A DNA stretch of 64,000 bases from Eutreptiella sp. 'Long Island Sound 2002' (lineage: Eukaryota > Euglenozoa > Euglenophyceae > Eutreptiales > Eutreptiaceae), in assembly GCA_964036045.1 (NCBI GenBank), contig OZ038383.1, positions 61,757,725 to 61,821,724 on the forward strand, in the 5' to 3' direction. Of this stretch, positions 11,445 to 23,196 are shown in pieces. The notes under the pieces are model-generated. The model did not search any database. It was not told where the DNA came from and saw only the letters and a list, made by a program, of their open reading frames with translations. Each line of letters opens with the position of its first letter. The stretch's first letter is position 1. The position numbers and the translations under genes were made by a program.

Positions 11445-11776
11445 TGAGGATTTTCTAGCAGTCAATGTTCCAGCTCGCATAGCTCTCCAACAGCGGTTTT
11501 TGTAGGATGCACACCCTTGCATTCCTTCTCCAGCTCCCATTGCCCTTGATGGGAACGGCCTACCAACACAGTGCCCCGCCAAAGCCCCATCCAAGAGCAC
11601 CCTGTAAGATACAAAAACAGGTAGATGATGTTGCAGCACCCTCTAACAGTGCCCCCATCAGTGTTTACTCTTGGAATAGTGAGCCAGAGATTGATTGTGA
11701 TGCCAACAGTGTTGCATCCTTAGAACCCTTGGATGGGGCCGACCACATTGGTGTTCATGCAAAGCATTGGGACTAA
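11445..11776 (+). pseudogene. Decayed C-terminal part of the unknown multicopy gene (old copy resumes)
   Basis: Immediately right of the transposon, a frame reading VNVPARIALQQRF aligns with GVLSRTRVTEQQF near 59,275. Then VDDVAAPSNSAPISVYSWNSEPEIDCDANSV...HWD-stop aligns with the acidic tail VVDDFNYVDSASEGPEEV...GWD-stop at 59,585-59,728. This is the continuation of the copy interrupted at 5,033. Confidence 0.65.
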
Positions 11777-11799
11777 TGTGTGTCCGGAGGTAAATGATG

Positions 11800-14050
11800 T
11801 ATGTGTGGTATGGGGTCTATTGCACGTTGTCATTGTGTCTTGTTATGCTTGCACAAGGTTCCGTCTTGAAGGTGGCCCGAAATTCACTCACAACATTTAA
11901 TTATGATGATATAGAAGCTTGTTTGCAATGTACAACCTTTCCTGGGTGCAATCGAGGCCGGGTCTTCCACCAACCAATTTTTGGTAATTAATATGTGCCT
12001 ACTAGCGGTTTGGGTGACATGTCTAACCAACTATACCAATAGTCGTTAAGAAATTTGGATTTTAGCTATTTTAGATGGACTGGTACACTCAATGATCAAT
12101 TTTGTTGGGTGCGCAGTACTTGTTCTCCCTCATATGGTCCCAAATTTATGGCTCATATTACTATGGAGAGTTTGGAGGTACTGGAATCCTCTCCAGCTGA
12201 CGGTGCTTCTCAAAATTGGGGTACAGAGCAGTCACGTCAATCCGAGGAGAGCACACTAGCTGCAGAGGGTCTCGAAAAGAAGCGGAAGGGACGAGGCACA
12301 AAAAATCAATTGCACCATTCAAGCTATCTAATTGGGTCACTTCGATTAACAAAATACAAGTACTCTAGGATCAGATTGTTTTTGACCATGACATAGGTTT
12401 TGGCTAGGTGCGCACACATTATGATGACAGGGTATAGCCTCGGTATGATGATGTGATGGCCAAAGTGCCTGTGGATTTTATTTAGGACCTCCTTTGCGAT
12501 AAAGTTATTCATATGTCCGTTGTAGTAATGTTTCTCGTCGTGTCCGGTTTTCCGTTGATTGTGTGATATTTTTGTACGGCGCACTTGTGTGCATGCACAC
12601 GCTAGGTACTCGTTGCGGGTTAGCATGTCTACACTGCTAAGCAACAACACAAAAAGGAGTTGGACATGCAAATCATGGAGACCCGTAGCCGGTGTTTCGT
12701 AAAGGGGGGATACGAGGTCAAACAAGATTGCCCCTTGAGGGTCCGACACCCTCTTGCATAGGTTCACCAATTTCAGACTATTGGTGGCTCAGCTTCCACT
12801 ACTTGAGAGCTAATGTCACACCTACACTAGGTACCATTGAAATGTCCCTAAAAGTAGTGTGGCAGAATGTCACAATTGAAGGTTGCTTGGGAGCTAGAGT
12901 TGTAGTGAAGAAAAGCCTTGGCCACCATGGTAAGTAGTAATTCAGGCACCTTTGTACGCAGACCCTAAATGTGAGGGACTGACAAACCTATTGCAGCATG
13001 TTGTTGATAAGCCCGTTTGCGAGCAGTGTGATACTGGTCTTGTAATTATCTAGTTTGCCACGTACACACAGGTTGATTTAGGCACTAGAAAACGGATCGT
13101 TGAGGTAGATCGTGTTGAAGTTATGGCAACGTGCTGTGGATCCCCCGTTCCCGGTGTCTTTAGCTCGCCGCCCTTCGCCGCTCGCGTCATTCAACTGCCT
13201 AGGCTGTCTACAACAGGCCTGCAAAAATGCCTTGTTGAGGTTTTGCCGTTTGGCCCACACGTGTTCATTGTTGGTGAGAGGGCTCATGTGAAAGCCACTA
13301 TTGCCTCCATGACGGGCAATGCTGCAGAGGATATGTATTAGTGTGATGTTTCAATCTGTAATGTGTCTTCCAGGACCCCGTTGTATTCCTCTAGTACGCA
13401 TGTGCTTATCATTTTCTACTGTGCCCCTCTCGAGAACAAATTACTCTGGTGCGTTGCTTATCGTGAGGGGCCCATTTCCTCTTTGATGCCTGTTGCGATT
13501 CTTTTGTACTTGTTGAAACCAATGGCTGTCTCTACACTGCAGGCCCACTAGTTTGTGCTTGAGACCTTGTTTGTGCATTTTCCAAGGATGCTGTGTACCA
13601 GATTGGTCCGCGATTGTCATTTTGTGTTGGCCCTGCTTGGTGACGAGCTTGTTGTGCCTGATGAGTTTGTTCATTGCATGAGAGTGTGTGCCACCAATGC
13701 TGACAGCTGACACTTGTACACCCAAGTCCTGGAGCGACGCTTTTGATGACCTCAGCAGTGGGTTTCCTGTTGATTGTATTGGTGCTAGGTATTTTGATGG
13801 CAATTTTAGAGGAGGTTGAAACCCTGATGGAGCCCCTAACAAAGACACAACCACAACCAAGAAAAAAGGAAACCAACCCTTGGCAACCGTAATGCCCGTG
13901 GCGCGACGCAGTGCACCTTACCCAACGGTGCATCCGCCTATGGTAGTCTCGTTCAACGGGCAAGGGGTTCAATGCATTTTTAACCCATTTTTTTGCCTTC
14001 TCACACTGGCAACACACAATCACAAGGTGCTACCACCCGCAATGGAAACC
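11800..14050 (+). pseudogene. Decayed second gene set of the unknown element (old copy)
   Basis: Weakly preserved pieces follow the order seen at 59.96-62.5 kb. A Ser/Glu/Lys-rich stretch at about 12,160-12,370 corresponds to the start of the second ORF. The frame at 13,123-13,340 (SPVPGVFSSPPFAARVIQLPR) corresponds to CPVPSFISALPFVCILIDVPR at about 61,665. CDVSICNVSSRTPLY near 13,342 corresponds to ADVCVYNLSKPSALY near 61,865. DDLSSGFPVDCIGARY near 13,750 corresponds to EDLADGFPVDCTGRRY near 62,265. Many stops and shifts make it non-coding today. Confidence 0.6.
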
Positions 14051-16011
14051 TGAAGCCACCTCCTGTTGCGCTTGCCAAGATGGCTCGTTCCTCATGTCCG
14101 AGGAAGCTCTAATATCATAGTGTTTCCATTGTATTTTCTGCCCTGATGAAATGTGGCCTCATATTGAGGCCAGCTTTTGCACTTGCAATGGTTTTCCCAT
14201 ATTGTTGTTGTCCACTAGTACAGCATCCCGCATGACATGTTGCTGTGGCAAGTATTTTATTGTAATTGATTTGCATATACACTCTCATGCCTACATCATA
14301 ATTGGTGCTCTGTTCATTGTACTCCTTTGCTCTCATAGGCACCACTTTCCTTGACCATATTACCAGTTTTTAAGGAGGTAGGTCAAAATCAGGCCACGTT
14401 GGTTTGTTTGGTTAACTACGCCTATGTATTGCGGCGTTTTTCACAAAGCGGGGGGAATTATCTACCATCTCCATAATAATAGCAACTATGGGGACATGCT
14501 TTCAATGCGCTTCTTTAATGTACGAACGTAGCTTGTTTGTTATGTCAGTTAATTTTGGCACTAAGGTGGGTTGTGTGGTGACCATTCCATTAGGGGGTAA
14601 GAGGAATGGCAACCCCCCCGCCCCCCCTCTTGTGACATCCTTTGGTGTGTTGGCAAAAAAAGCATCTTTTTTGAGGCATTTGGCATGTGTATTTGTAGAA
14701 CTTCTGTGCAGTTATAGAAGCTAATTATTACATACATTTGGAATACAATATTTCATTTTGTATCTTGCCAACGAGAGGGGAGGGGTACGCCCAAAAGGAT
14801 CCCATTTTTTTTGTAGTATTCTTTAGCCTAAAGCATGGGCTTCCGTGGGCCATAGCAATAGTGGCTGGGTCGGCAGTTTGTGACGTCTAAGAAAATGACG
14901 CTTTGTTTTTTCGAAGAGTACTACCCATATGATGCATTCAATACTAGTTGTGGTATAGGTGAGGATTAGTGCTCCCTCTCCTTCATGCCATGTTGCTTTG
15001 TATGCTTCTTTTATTGCTGCTTCTTGCTTTGTTTTGGGGGTAAAAACCTAGTTGGAATTGCAACCCTTAAATCGGTTATGCGTACAATGGATGCTAAGCC
15101 CAAGTATGGGCCTATTGGATATCGTGCAAGTAATGCTCAAGCGACTCAGCTCGTTCATCCCCCGCTTTCGGGTCACCCAAAAGATGCTCTCTCGCGGAGC
15201 ACGTTCCACATGTACATATCGGATGGCCAAACCCTAACCACCCAAGTCCAAGGTTGCAAAGCAATCACGTGCACGAGGCAAACCCATAAAAGCAGTTCAC
15301 GATTTTCGGGGAGACCAAAAGGAATGAATGTGCTTGTACGGCGTCTCCCCGGACCCCACAGTCATTCAAACGTCATGGCACATATCGCTCTGCAACATGG
15401 TGTCTTTTGGAGCCCTAATAGCGTGTATGGCATTCATGTCTTGCGCGCCACTATTTCATACACACCTTCTACAACACAAAAGTGTTGTGCCGACATGCAT
15501 GCCAATCACGACGTACACACTCCTAGAGGCCTTTTTTGTTGATATTTGGGCAAAACACTTACTTGAATGCAACCCTGTGGCAAATTGTGTGCTGGTGTTA
15601 CCAGTATGGCATTCCACTCCTCAGCTTGATTGACTTCAATTCTTTTGAAGCGAGGGATTTGATTTTTTATGATATGCCAACCGTTTAAGTGGACTCAGAC
15701 CAAGCAATCCAATGTACCCCCATACTTGCCACTTCCACCCGCACGTTGACGTGAAATGCAGCCATTTGGAATAATGGACATATGCCATTTGCATTGTCCA
15801 AATCCACAACTACAGCATGCACATGAGAGAACCACGTGGTGTTTGAGTGATGGTTTCGGTAAACCATCCACCCATAGGTGAAGGATTACATGATTCAATG
15901 GGGTGCATTTTTTCCAAATTTGCCCATGTGGACGTGTTGAGGAAATGGTCTACCTAAGAGTCATGGGATGTGAGGAAGTATGGTCGAGGAATACACCACT
16001 TTTGGTTGGGG
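14051..16011. other. Stretch without a supported gene
   Basis: Frames of moderate length exist (14,488-14,724; 14,985-15,542), but none contains a domain I recognise and none pairs with the 57.6-62.7 kb element convincingly. The segment may be the 3' flank of the old element or unrelated intergenic DNA. It ends at the left target duplication of the giant hAT element. Confidence 0.4.
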
Positions 16012-16019
16012 GTTGGGAC
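16012..16019. repeat. Left target-site duplication of the giant hAT
   Basis: GTTGGGAC directly precedes the CAGCTATG terminus. Its partner is GTAGGGAC at 33,880-33,887, with one mismatch. Confidence 0.75.
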
Positions 16020-16134
16020 CAGCTATGTGTATAGCGACCTAGTCGGCTATCAGACATCAGACATCAGACTTTTATGGACCATCATTACCAGACCATGAAC
16101 CCCCCTCCCCCAACCCCTTGATTATGCACTACAT

Positions 16135-16385
16135 CAACCCCCCCCCCCCCCCGCCCTTGTCCACACCAAACTCTTCACAGGAAACCCCCCCCGTGACCCC
16201 CCCGCCCCCCCCCCCCACTATCGGGTGCTTTCAACCCCCCCCCCCCCCCCAAGGAAAAAAGGTGCCACGGAAACAACAAACCCCCCCGTTTGGAAACCAA
16301 TTGCACACCTGTTGTTGACAATGTATGTGACAACTTCAATTTGATTCTGATTTTGGTTGTTTGAGCAGACAATTTGTTTGTGTAC
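16135..16385 (-). repeat. Left subterminal inverted repeat of the giant hAT
   Basis: About 250 bp rich in C runs. It is the reverse complement of 33,525-33,775 apart from homopolymer length and scattered substitutions. Shared landmarks are GGAAACCCCCCC, CACTATCGGGTGCTTT, AATTGCACACCTGTTGTTGACA and AACTTCAATTTGATTCTGAT. Confidence 0.85.
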
Positions 16386-17992
16386 AACGCCCTTGAGGTG
16401 TTTTTGATTGTTTGTGGTCTAGGCCTTTGCGCCTTAGACCAGAGACCCCTTCAATGATGAACGCGTTGATCACAACTGAGAAGGGGTTCTGGCACGTTTG
16501 CTCCTGCAACCAATTACAATTTGCTGGCTGTGAGCCCCTTCAATGACGATGCATGACAATTTACATGTGCTGCTCTGTCACGCGTGGGTCTTCAGTGTCG
16601 ACCCCCCCAGGGACCTGTTTCTTAGGACCTGTTTTGTGCGGACGGAGCTTTGCGGATTTGCAGCCGAGGAATGGGACTGCCCCCAGCAGTCAATGTACCA
16701 TGTCCACCAGAATGTGTACCATGTCCTCCAATGGCCAGCAACCATTTTGAAAACCAAGCAACATACATCTGAGAAGGGGCTTTGCAGTGATTTCGAATTT
16801 GACTTCCTTGTTTTAAACCGCCCCTCTGTCCCAGCCCCGAAGGCTCATTGCAATGTGCTGCACTATGCCCTGCTCACGCTTTGTTGTTCATTGCAGGATC
16901 TGGTGACGACCATTAAAACCCCTGTGCTTTGTCTTGTCGTCGTCCGTCTTGCCGTGGTGTTTCTTGAGGAAGTTTGGAAAACCATGCAGAGAAATCCACA
17001 GTGTAGGGAAAACACCCCCCACGCAACCCCATGCGCAATGGTGTGGAAAAGCCTGCCTTGCCTTTTTCAGTGTCAGCATCACATGGTGTGTGTCTGTGAT
17101 GTTCGATGTTCTGTTGGTTCTGTGTGTAGTGGAAAAACATGGAAAAAATCACAGACTACATATTACCCACAGACTACAATTCTCAGAGGTGTGTTATGGT
17201 GTAAGCCGTGAACTTTTGCAACTTTGGTGCCACGTGTCGCATTGCATTTCTTTTGAAGGTGTATTTGAACGTGTGCTGTTTGTTCCTGAAAAACACCCAT
17301 CGAGGTGTTTGGTATGTCCATGGTCTAGGCCCTGGCGCCTACGACCACAGACCCCTTCGATGAGGAATGTGCTGACGACAACTGAGAAGGGGTTCTGATA
17401 TCCTGGTATTTGCTTCCATGTTTCCACGTATGCATCGCCTTCGATGATGTGTCAGCCATGTGGGAACAATCTGTCCAAGGCCTACTGTCATAGGCCCTAT
17501 TTTGTTGGATGGAGCCAGGCATCTCCCCATACTCCAACGGATCTGCATGTTTGCCAAACTTGCCAAAGACCACTGCAATCAGCCCTACTGCACCCTTGTG
17601 CTGCACAACATACGCCAGCCCCTACCTTGACAGCTTGTCTGGGTCATTGCGCAGATTCCGGCCCCAAGGTTTCTTTTTCATTCTGCCTTGCTGGGCGCAG
17701 TACTGTCCAATGTGACGGACTGCATTTGAGTTGGGTGATGCAGAATTCCCACTGTCAGCCAAAAAAAAAACTGAGAAGGGGCTCTGCTATGTTGGTACTG
17801 GTGGTCCATTGATTTAATGTGGTTGTGATTTCATGGTATGTTTTGGTTTTATCGCACTTGGTTTTACTTTTTTTGGTGGATCATGCACAACACCCTTGAG
17901 GTGTTTAGTAAGTCCGTGGTCTAGGCCATGGCGCCTATGACCATAGACCCCTTCAATGATGAACATGCTGCCCGCTACTGAGAAGGGGTTCC
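16386..17992. repeat. Three subterminal 105-bp modules near the left end of the hAT
   Basis: Copies at about 16,386-16,491, 17,292-17,397 and 17,889-17,992 share CACCCTTGAGGTGTTT, a GGTCTAGGC..GCGCCTA.GACC hairpin, AGACCCCTTCAATGATGAAC and ACTGAGAAGGGGTT. Partial copies of the last motif lie at about 16,767 and 17,780, and a partial copy of the first motif lies near the right end at about 33,369. No supported coding sequence lies between them. Repeated subterminal motifs are typical transposase-binding sites of hAT elements. Confidence 0.75.
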
Positions 17993-18227
17993 GTGTCACA
18001 TGCTCCTGGTACCTATGTCCCTTCAACGCTTATCTGTTCCTTGTTGTGCATGTCTCTCTCGACACAAAGGGAAATGCATGTATTGCCTAGGAGACAAGTG
18101 TGCGCTGAGCCTCTTCTACACATAGGGCACTCTTTTGTTATCGACCCTTGACCCTTGAGGCGAGGAAGCGCGTCTAGGGTCTAGACCGTTGCGTTTCTGA
18201 CCGAGACACTGCGGGCTGCACTTTGCC

Positions 18228-19289
18228 ATGTCGTCTAGCCCCCTTAGTGTGGCCTCTTCCGCCCCCTCCAGCCCTTCGTTCCTGGAATGCGGTTGGGGGG
18301 TTCTGCAGGAGCTCTTGCGGTTTGGAGACCAACCCCCATCACCACCGTGGGACTGTGATGCTGAGAAGTGTCTCAGCGAACTGGCCTCCCCCCAGCCTCC
18401 GTTGCCAACACCGCCTCCCTCTCCCCCTTCACCCTGCCGTGCACCAACAACCTCTCCAATGCCCGTAAGTCCTCCACGCAGACCCCACATTAACCCAACC
18501 CCAACCACATTAACTCAACCGGGCGCCCCAGAGGCGCCACAGTCTGCCCCTGTCCCGGCCCTGGCGCCGGCTGACAGGGGCGCGCCGCACTCTGCCCCCC
18601 CAACCCCATACCTGGTAGCCCTGGAAGCCGTGGAGTAGGCCCTCATGTGCACTGCCGTGCCACCGCCATCCCTCCCGCAACCCCCCAAGTATGTACCCAA
18701 GGACCCGCCCACCCCCCCAAAGCCCAATGTACACGGGCCCTACAGTGCCAAAACACTGCAGCTCATCCGGGAGAATCACGGGGGTGGGGTCCAGTACTTC
18801 GTAGACGGGGTGCTGAACCGCCGAGCGATGTACCGGTTTGCTGTGCAGCAGCCCAAGAAAAACCCCCTGCGGGTGTGGCAGGAGGGCATGCGAATTAGTC
18901 GTTCGCATTTCCTCAGCAGGGACGAGGAGCATGCAGCAGTGGTACTTGAAATCATGTGTGCCACCCCAAAACCCCCCCGTATCCCCAAGCCAACCCCGCC
19001 ACCTGTGCCGCGTCGGCCGCTGCCCCCTCCACCAAGTGATCAGGTGACGCTGACCCAATATAGCAGGCACCGCCGTACCTCACTCCTCCCACTGGCTCCC
19101 GCCCCAAAACGGCCATGCCCCACCCCGCAGTACGGTTCATTGCTCCAGCGGCGTGCGTCTCAGTCCGCCCCCCCGCAATTTGGGTCATTGCTCCCTGCGC
19201 AAGCCCCCCTGCCGCGACCCCAGACTTCGGCGAGACGTTCGAATTTCCAGCTCTTCGGGCAGTGTGCGCCGAGCGTCTCTTACTCGTAG
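18228..19289 (+). CDS. Proline-rich protein of the giant hAT
   Basis: ATG 18,228 opens a Pro/Ser-rich frame with one copy of an APEAPQSAPVPALAPADRGA module. A single in-frame TAG (18,636) is followed three codons later by ATG 18,645, and the same frame runs on to TAG 19,287. The second part has a folded-looking core (YSAKTLQLIRENHGGGVQYF...RRAMYRFAVQQ...HAAVVLEIMC) between proline-rich arms. I recognise no domain. The in-frame TAG could be a nonsense mutation, an intron edge or a readthrough codon. Confidence 0.4.
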
Positions 19290-19302
19290 GGCACTCTTCC
19301 AA

Positions 19303-20658
19303 ATGGCTCCAAAATGGCTCGCCAAGACCAAGTATGGTGCAAAGCCGAAGCCGAAGGCAACGGCACCACCACCATCACCATCACAATCACCATCGCACGC
19401 CCCAGAGGCGCGCGCCTCCGCCCCTGTCCCGGCCCGCGCGCCGGCTGACAGGGGCGCGCCGCACTGTGCCCCCCAAAAGGCACCGGCAACTCAACCGGGC
19501 GCCCGAGAGGCGCCACCGTCTGCCCCTGTCCCGGCCCTGGCGCCGGCTGACAGGGGCGCGCCGCATTCTGCCCCCCCAAAGGCAATGGCACCTCAACCGC
19601 GCGCCCCAGAGGCGCTGCACTCCGCCCCTGTCCCGGCCCTGGCGCCGGCTGACAGGGGCGCGCGACCCTCTGCCCCCCCACAGGCACCGCCCCAGCCGCC
19701 ACCCGGGGGTGTGGATTTCGTCATGATCCCACCGCAACCCTCGGCACAACCACCATCATTGCGCGCCCCTGAGCCGCAGCAATCCGCCCTTGTCCCGGCC
19801 ATGGCGCCGGTGGACTCGGGCGCGCCGCAGGGTGCCCAACCCTCTGCACCATCATTGCGCGTCCCTGAGCCGCAGCAATCCGCCCCTGTCCCGGCCATGG
19901 CGCCGGTGGACTCGGGCGCGCCGCAGGGTGCCCAACCCTCTGCACCATCATTGCGCGCCCCTGAGCCGCAGCAATCCGCCCCTGTCCCGGCCATGGCGCC
20001 GGTGGACTCGGGCGCGCCACAGGGTGCCCAACCCTCTGCACCAGCAATGCGTGCCCCCGAGCTGCAGCAATCCGCCCCTGTCCCGGCCATGGCGCCGGTC
20101 GACTCGGGTGCGCCACAAGGAGCTCAACCCTCTTCACAACCACCATGCGCTGCTCAGCCACAGCAGCCAACACTGTTGCCCAGTACGGCCACGTTGAACA
20201 ACATGGACTACGGGCCCGATGACAACCTTGTCGAAGGGTTTACGCAACGGTGGCTTGACCGCGACAAGTTCGTGACCAAAGCATCAGAGGTGTACACCGT
20301 CCATGAGATGGCGGCCGCTGAGGTGTGGGCAGACAAGAACGGCACCAAGCGGCGCCTGGCCTTTGAGGAATGGAGGCCCCACGGTGATGGCGATGGGGAT
20401 GGGAATGCTCCCCCACCGCCACAATGGGCCTCCCAAATGGAGGTCTGGGGCAACTATCAGCTGTCCGATGGTGACATGGTGCGTGGCTGGATGTGCAGCA
20501 ACCACCACTGGGATAAAAACAAGCTGGACTTCGAGGCGAGGGTGCATGGAGATGGCATCTCAGGACAGCGTGTTTGGATCAGCTGTGCCAATAAGCCACG
20601 CACCAATCTCGCTGACACCTATTGGTGTAAGGTTGTCCCCGACACAGGTGCCTTTTAG
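19303..20658 (+). CDS. Proline-rich repeat region preceding the helicase
   Basis: Starts MAPKWLAKTKYGAKPKPKA at 19,303. Residues about 30-130 hold three copies of an APEAPPSAPVPALAPADRGA-type module. Residues about 150-280 hold four nearly identical 32-residue copies of an EPQQSAPVPAMAPVDSGAPQ-type module. A non-repetitive domain of about 150 residues follows (LVEGFTQRWLDRDKFVTKA...VWGNYQLSDGDMVRGWMC...CANKPRTNLADTYWC). The frame meets TAG at 20,656 and continues in the same frame into the helicase, so this may be the N-terminal part of one long protein. Confidence 0.5.
   Translation: MAPKWLAKTKYGAKPKPKATAPPPSPSQSPSHAPEARASAPVPARAPADRGAPHCAPQKAPATQPGAREAPPSAPVPALAPADRGAPHSAPPKAMAPQPRAPEALHSAPVPALAPADRGARPSAPPQAPPQPPPGGVDFVMIPPQPSAQPPSLRAPEPQQSALVPAMAPVDSGAPQGAQPSAPSLRVPEPQQSAPVPAMAPVDSGAPQGAQPSAPSLRAPEPQQSAPVPAMAPVDSGAPQGAQPSAPAMRAPELQQSAPVPAMAPVDSGAPQGAQPSSQPPCAAQPQQPTLLPSTATLNNMDYGPDDNLVEGFTQRWLDRDKFVTKASEVYTVHEMAAAEVWADKNGTKRRLAFEEWRPHGDGDGDGNAPPPPQWASQMEVWGNYQLSDGDMVRGWMCSNHHWDKNKLDFEARVHGDGISGQRVWISCANKPRTNLADTYWCKVVPDTGAF
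19760..20130 (+). repeat. Four tandem 96-bp coding repeats
   Basis: The DNA encoding the 32-residue module (CCGGCCATGGCGCCGGTGGA and flanks) is repeated head to tail, with few differences between the inner copies. This implies recent unequal exchange or slippage. Confidence 0.8.
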
Positions 20659-20661
20659 ACC

Positions 20662-23111
20662 TTGCGTAGGGAGATCCAGGACGGAGAAGCGTGGCCCCAA
20701 CTGCTGGCAAACATGCGGGCCGAACCGAGGGACACGCCTCCCCTGTCGACCGAGGACCAGGACATCCTGAAACACCTTGTCAAACAGCACGGGCTGAATC
20801 CCTCACAGGCGTTGGCTGTGCGGCAGGTGTTGGATGAGTCATGCATCACGGCTTTGACTGGTGGTGCTGGCACAGGGAAGTTGGAGACTTTGGTGGCATG
20901 CATCAAGGCCGTGCTATGGCAGCAAGGCCTCCTGGTCGCCCAGAACCCTGAACCTGCTGACCGGAGTACGTGGAACATGGGCAGGAAGGTGGGGGGACCT
21001 GAGTCAGATACCCAACCCCGCGCATGCGTGTTGGTGACTGCACCCACGAACGCACAAGTCGACATGTTGTTGGCACGCGTTCACGAGGAGTGTTACAAGG
21101 ACAGTGTGTTTCGTGAGAAGGTGCTTGGCGAGCACCCAGCCCCCTGGTTGCGCCTCCGAGCCTAACGGGCTACTGCCCCAACAGGCTTGGCACTCTTCGA
21201 CCAGGAGGAGGCGCAGAAGACCTTGGGCAAGACCCCAGGTTGCAAGCCTACCCTCAAATGTGCCCTCAACTCCTGCCGTGTTCTGTTTGCCACGGCTGGG
21301 ATGGTTGCTAACCGGCACAAGATGCTGCTTGGGAAAGGGCAGGAAAAAACCAGGTTCGCGTTCAGCTTCGTGGATGAGGCGTCGAGGCACATCATCCCTG
21401 TAGGCCTGGACTTGGCCGCCATGGGCAGCCAATGTCTGCTGTGTGGTGACTCAGGGCAGTTGGGGCCCTACAGCCACGTCCAGCTTTGCCAAGTTGGTGT
21501 GAGGCTGAGGGGCTTGACGCAGTCCCCCAGAGAGTGGCATGGCCACGGGCGGACACCTTCAAGTTCAACGGGGTTGTAATGGACGGTCCTGGCCCGGAAG
21601 TGCATTGGCATGATTCGCATCGGTTTTGCACCACCAGCACCTTGCAATTCTTTTTGTACCGCACGCGCTGCCGGGCCAGTATCCTGGTACAACAGTACCG
21701 GATGACCCAGCCGCTGGCCACGGTCATGCGTGCCCTGTTTACGGGGGGGGCAGTTGGCCACTACCACTCATCTGAGCACCCCCTCCCCGACCCCATCCTG
21801 AACAACTGCATCCGCATTGTGGACCTGGCTAGGTCCACTTGGTGGGGGGAGTTGGAGCAGACTTTGGGGGCACAGGACCTAGGTAGAATGTGGCACGACG
21901 TACAGGAAGCATGGGCCACCCTGCGAATGGATCCGGTGTTGCTGAACAAGGGGGGCCTGAGCATGGAGGAGGGTCTGCTGGTGTGCCATTTTTTGGAGTA
22001 TGCTGCCAGGAAAGGGACCTAACCAGCACAGTCGGTAGCGGTAGTGACGACTCACTACGCACAGATGGTGTGGCTCAAACACTGCGTGGCGCTTGTTGGC
22101 CGCAAGTGGCAGACCCATCATGTAAACCTCCTCAGCACGGTTGCGACCCTCGATGGGTTCCAGGGGCTGCAAGCCCCAGTGATCGTGGCCTCCCTGGTGT
22201 CCAAGACACCAGGGATCATGCACGACATCTGGCGGTCAAACACCATGACCAGCAGGGCGCAGTCGGAGCTGCACCTCTTCGGGCACTTTGCACGGTGGAC
22301 CACCCACCCCACCCCTGGTGTAAGGCTCGAGGCACTGCACGCGATGCAGTGGGAAGCAGCCTCTGGGACTGTGAGCGACACTCTTGAGCTGGCAGGGGTT
22401 CTGAGGGAGGCCGCAACTGTGGAGAAGATTGTGCATGGCACAATCTACCGGTTGGCTGGGGGGGTGGTGGGGCACTGGCTGTGGAAGCCATGGAGGAGGC
22501 ACAAGAGGGCACGGGACCCATGGGGGTATCAACCAGGCAGTGCGGATCAGTTGCTTGACTTTGAGCGCATCATGGCCAACAAACGAAAGGATGAGGTGTC
22601 TGTTTCTCTGAGGGATGCACGGGGGATCATTGTGAAACCCCGCCTTCTGGCGGTCATCCTGCTTGACTTCACCGAATGGGCGCTCCCGTACGTCTTGGTT
22701 GAGGACGATGGACAAGGGGACAGGGGAGAGGGGGACTGGGGGGGGCTGGTCAGGGTAACCCACACATCCAAGCTTGACGTGTGGGAGCAGCGACTCGTCC
22801 AGCACCTGGTGGGAAGGCCCCTCTTCTGGAAGCAAAGGTACAGCGACAAGGAGTCAGTAGGGGCGTACCGCACGATCCACCTGCCCTTGTGGCAGGACGC
22901 GTACGCGTGCCTGGATTCCCTGCCGTTCTTGTGTGCGGAATTCCGCACCCCTATTGGTGTGTACGTGGCGTCCCTGCTCCATGGTGTGCACCCCTGCCCT
23001 GGGACCCTTGGGCTGTGTGCACTGATTCCGGTGCACGAGGAGGAAGCCCCCCAATGTGGGTGGCGCAAGCTGCCCCACGGGGTGAAAGATTACATTCTGG
23101 GTCGCCACTAA
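20662..23111 (+). CDS. UPF1-like superfamily 1 helicase (interrupted)
   Basis: All SF1 motifs occur in order. NPSQALAVRQVL is followed by the Walker A GGAGTGK with L where T is usual (about 20,870), then LVTAPTNAQVD (Ia), VDEAS (II, 21,370), CGDSGQLGP (III), QQYRM (IV, 21,690), LDGFQG (V, 22,155) and MTSRAQSELHLF (VI, 22,245). The arrangement matches UPF1/SMG2-type 5'-3' helicases. The frame meets TAA at 21,163 and 22,020 and shifts once near 21,500. Both TAA lie in CTAAC followed by an AG, so short introns (for example 21,121-21,186 and 21,981-22,031, both multiples of three) are possible. The second part also has a C-terminal domain of about 250 residues that I do not recognise. Role in the transposon unknown. 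Confidence 0.75.
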
Positions 23112-23196
23112 CCCTTTATGTAGAAGAACATGCATTGACCCATGGCCTCTGACCATCCCTGGCACATCACAACAGTACCGGCCACAGCACCAGCGG

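Noticed and set aside
18116-20197. Minus-strand ORFs opposite the proline-rich genes
   Set aside because: Mirror frames of GC-rich repeats; the plus strand carries the non-repetitive domain and helicase motifs.
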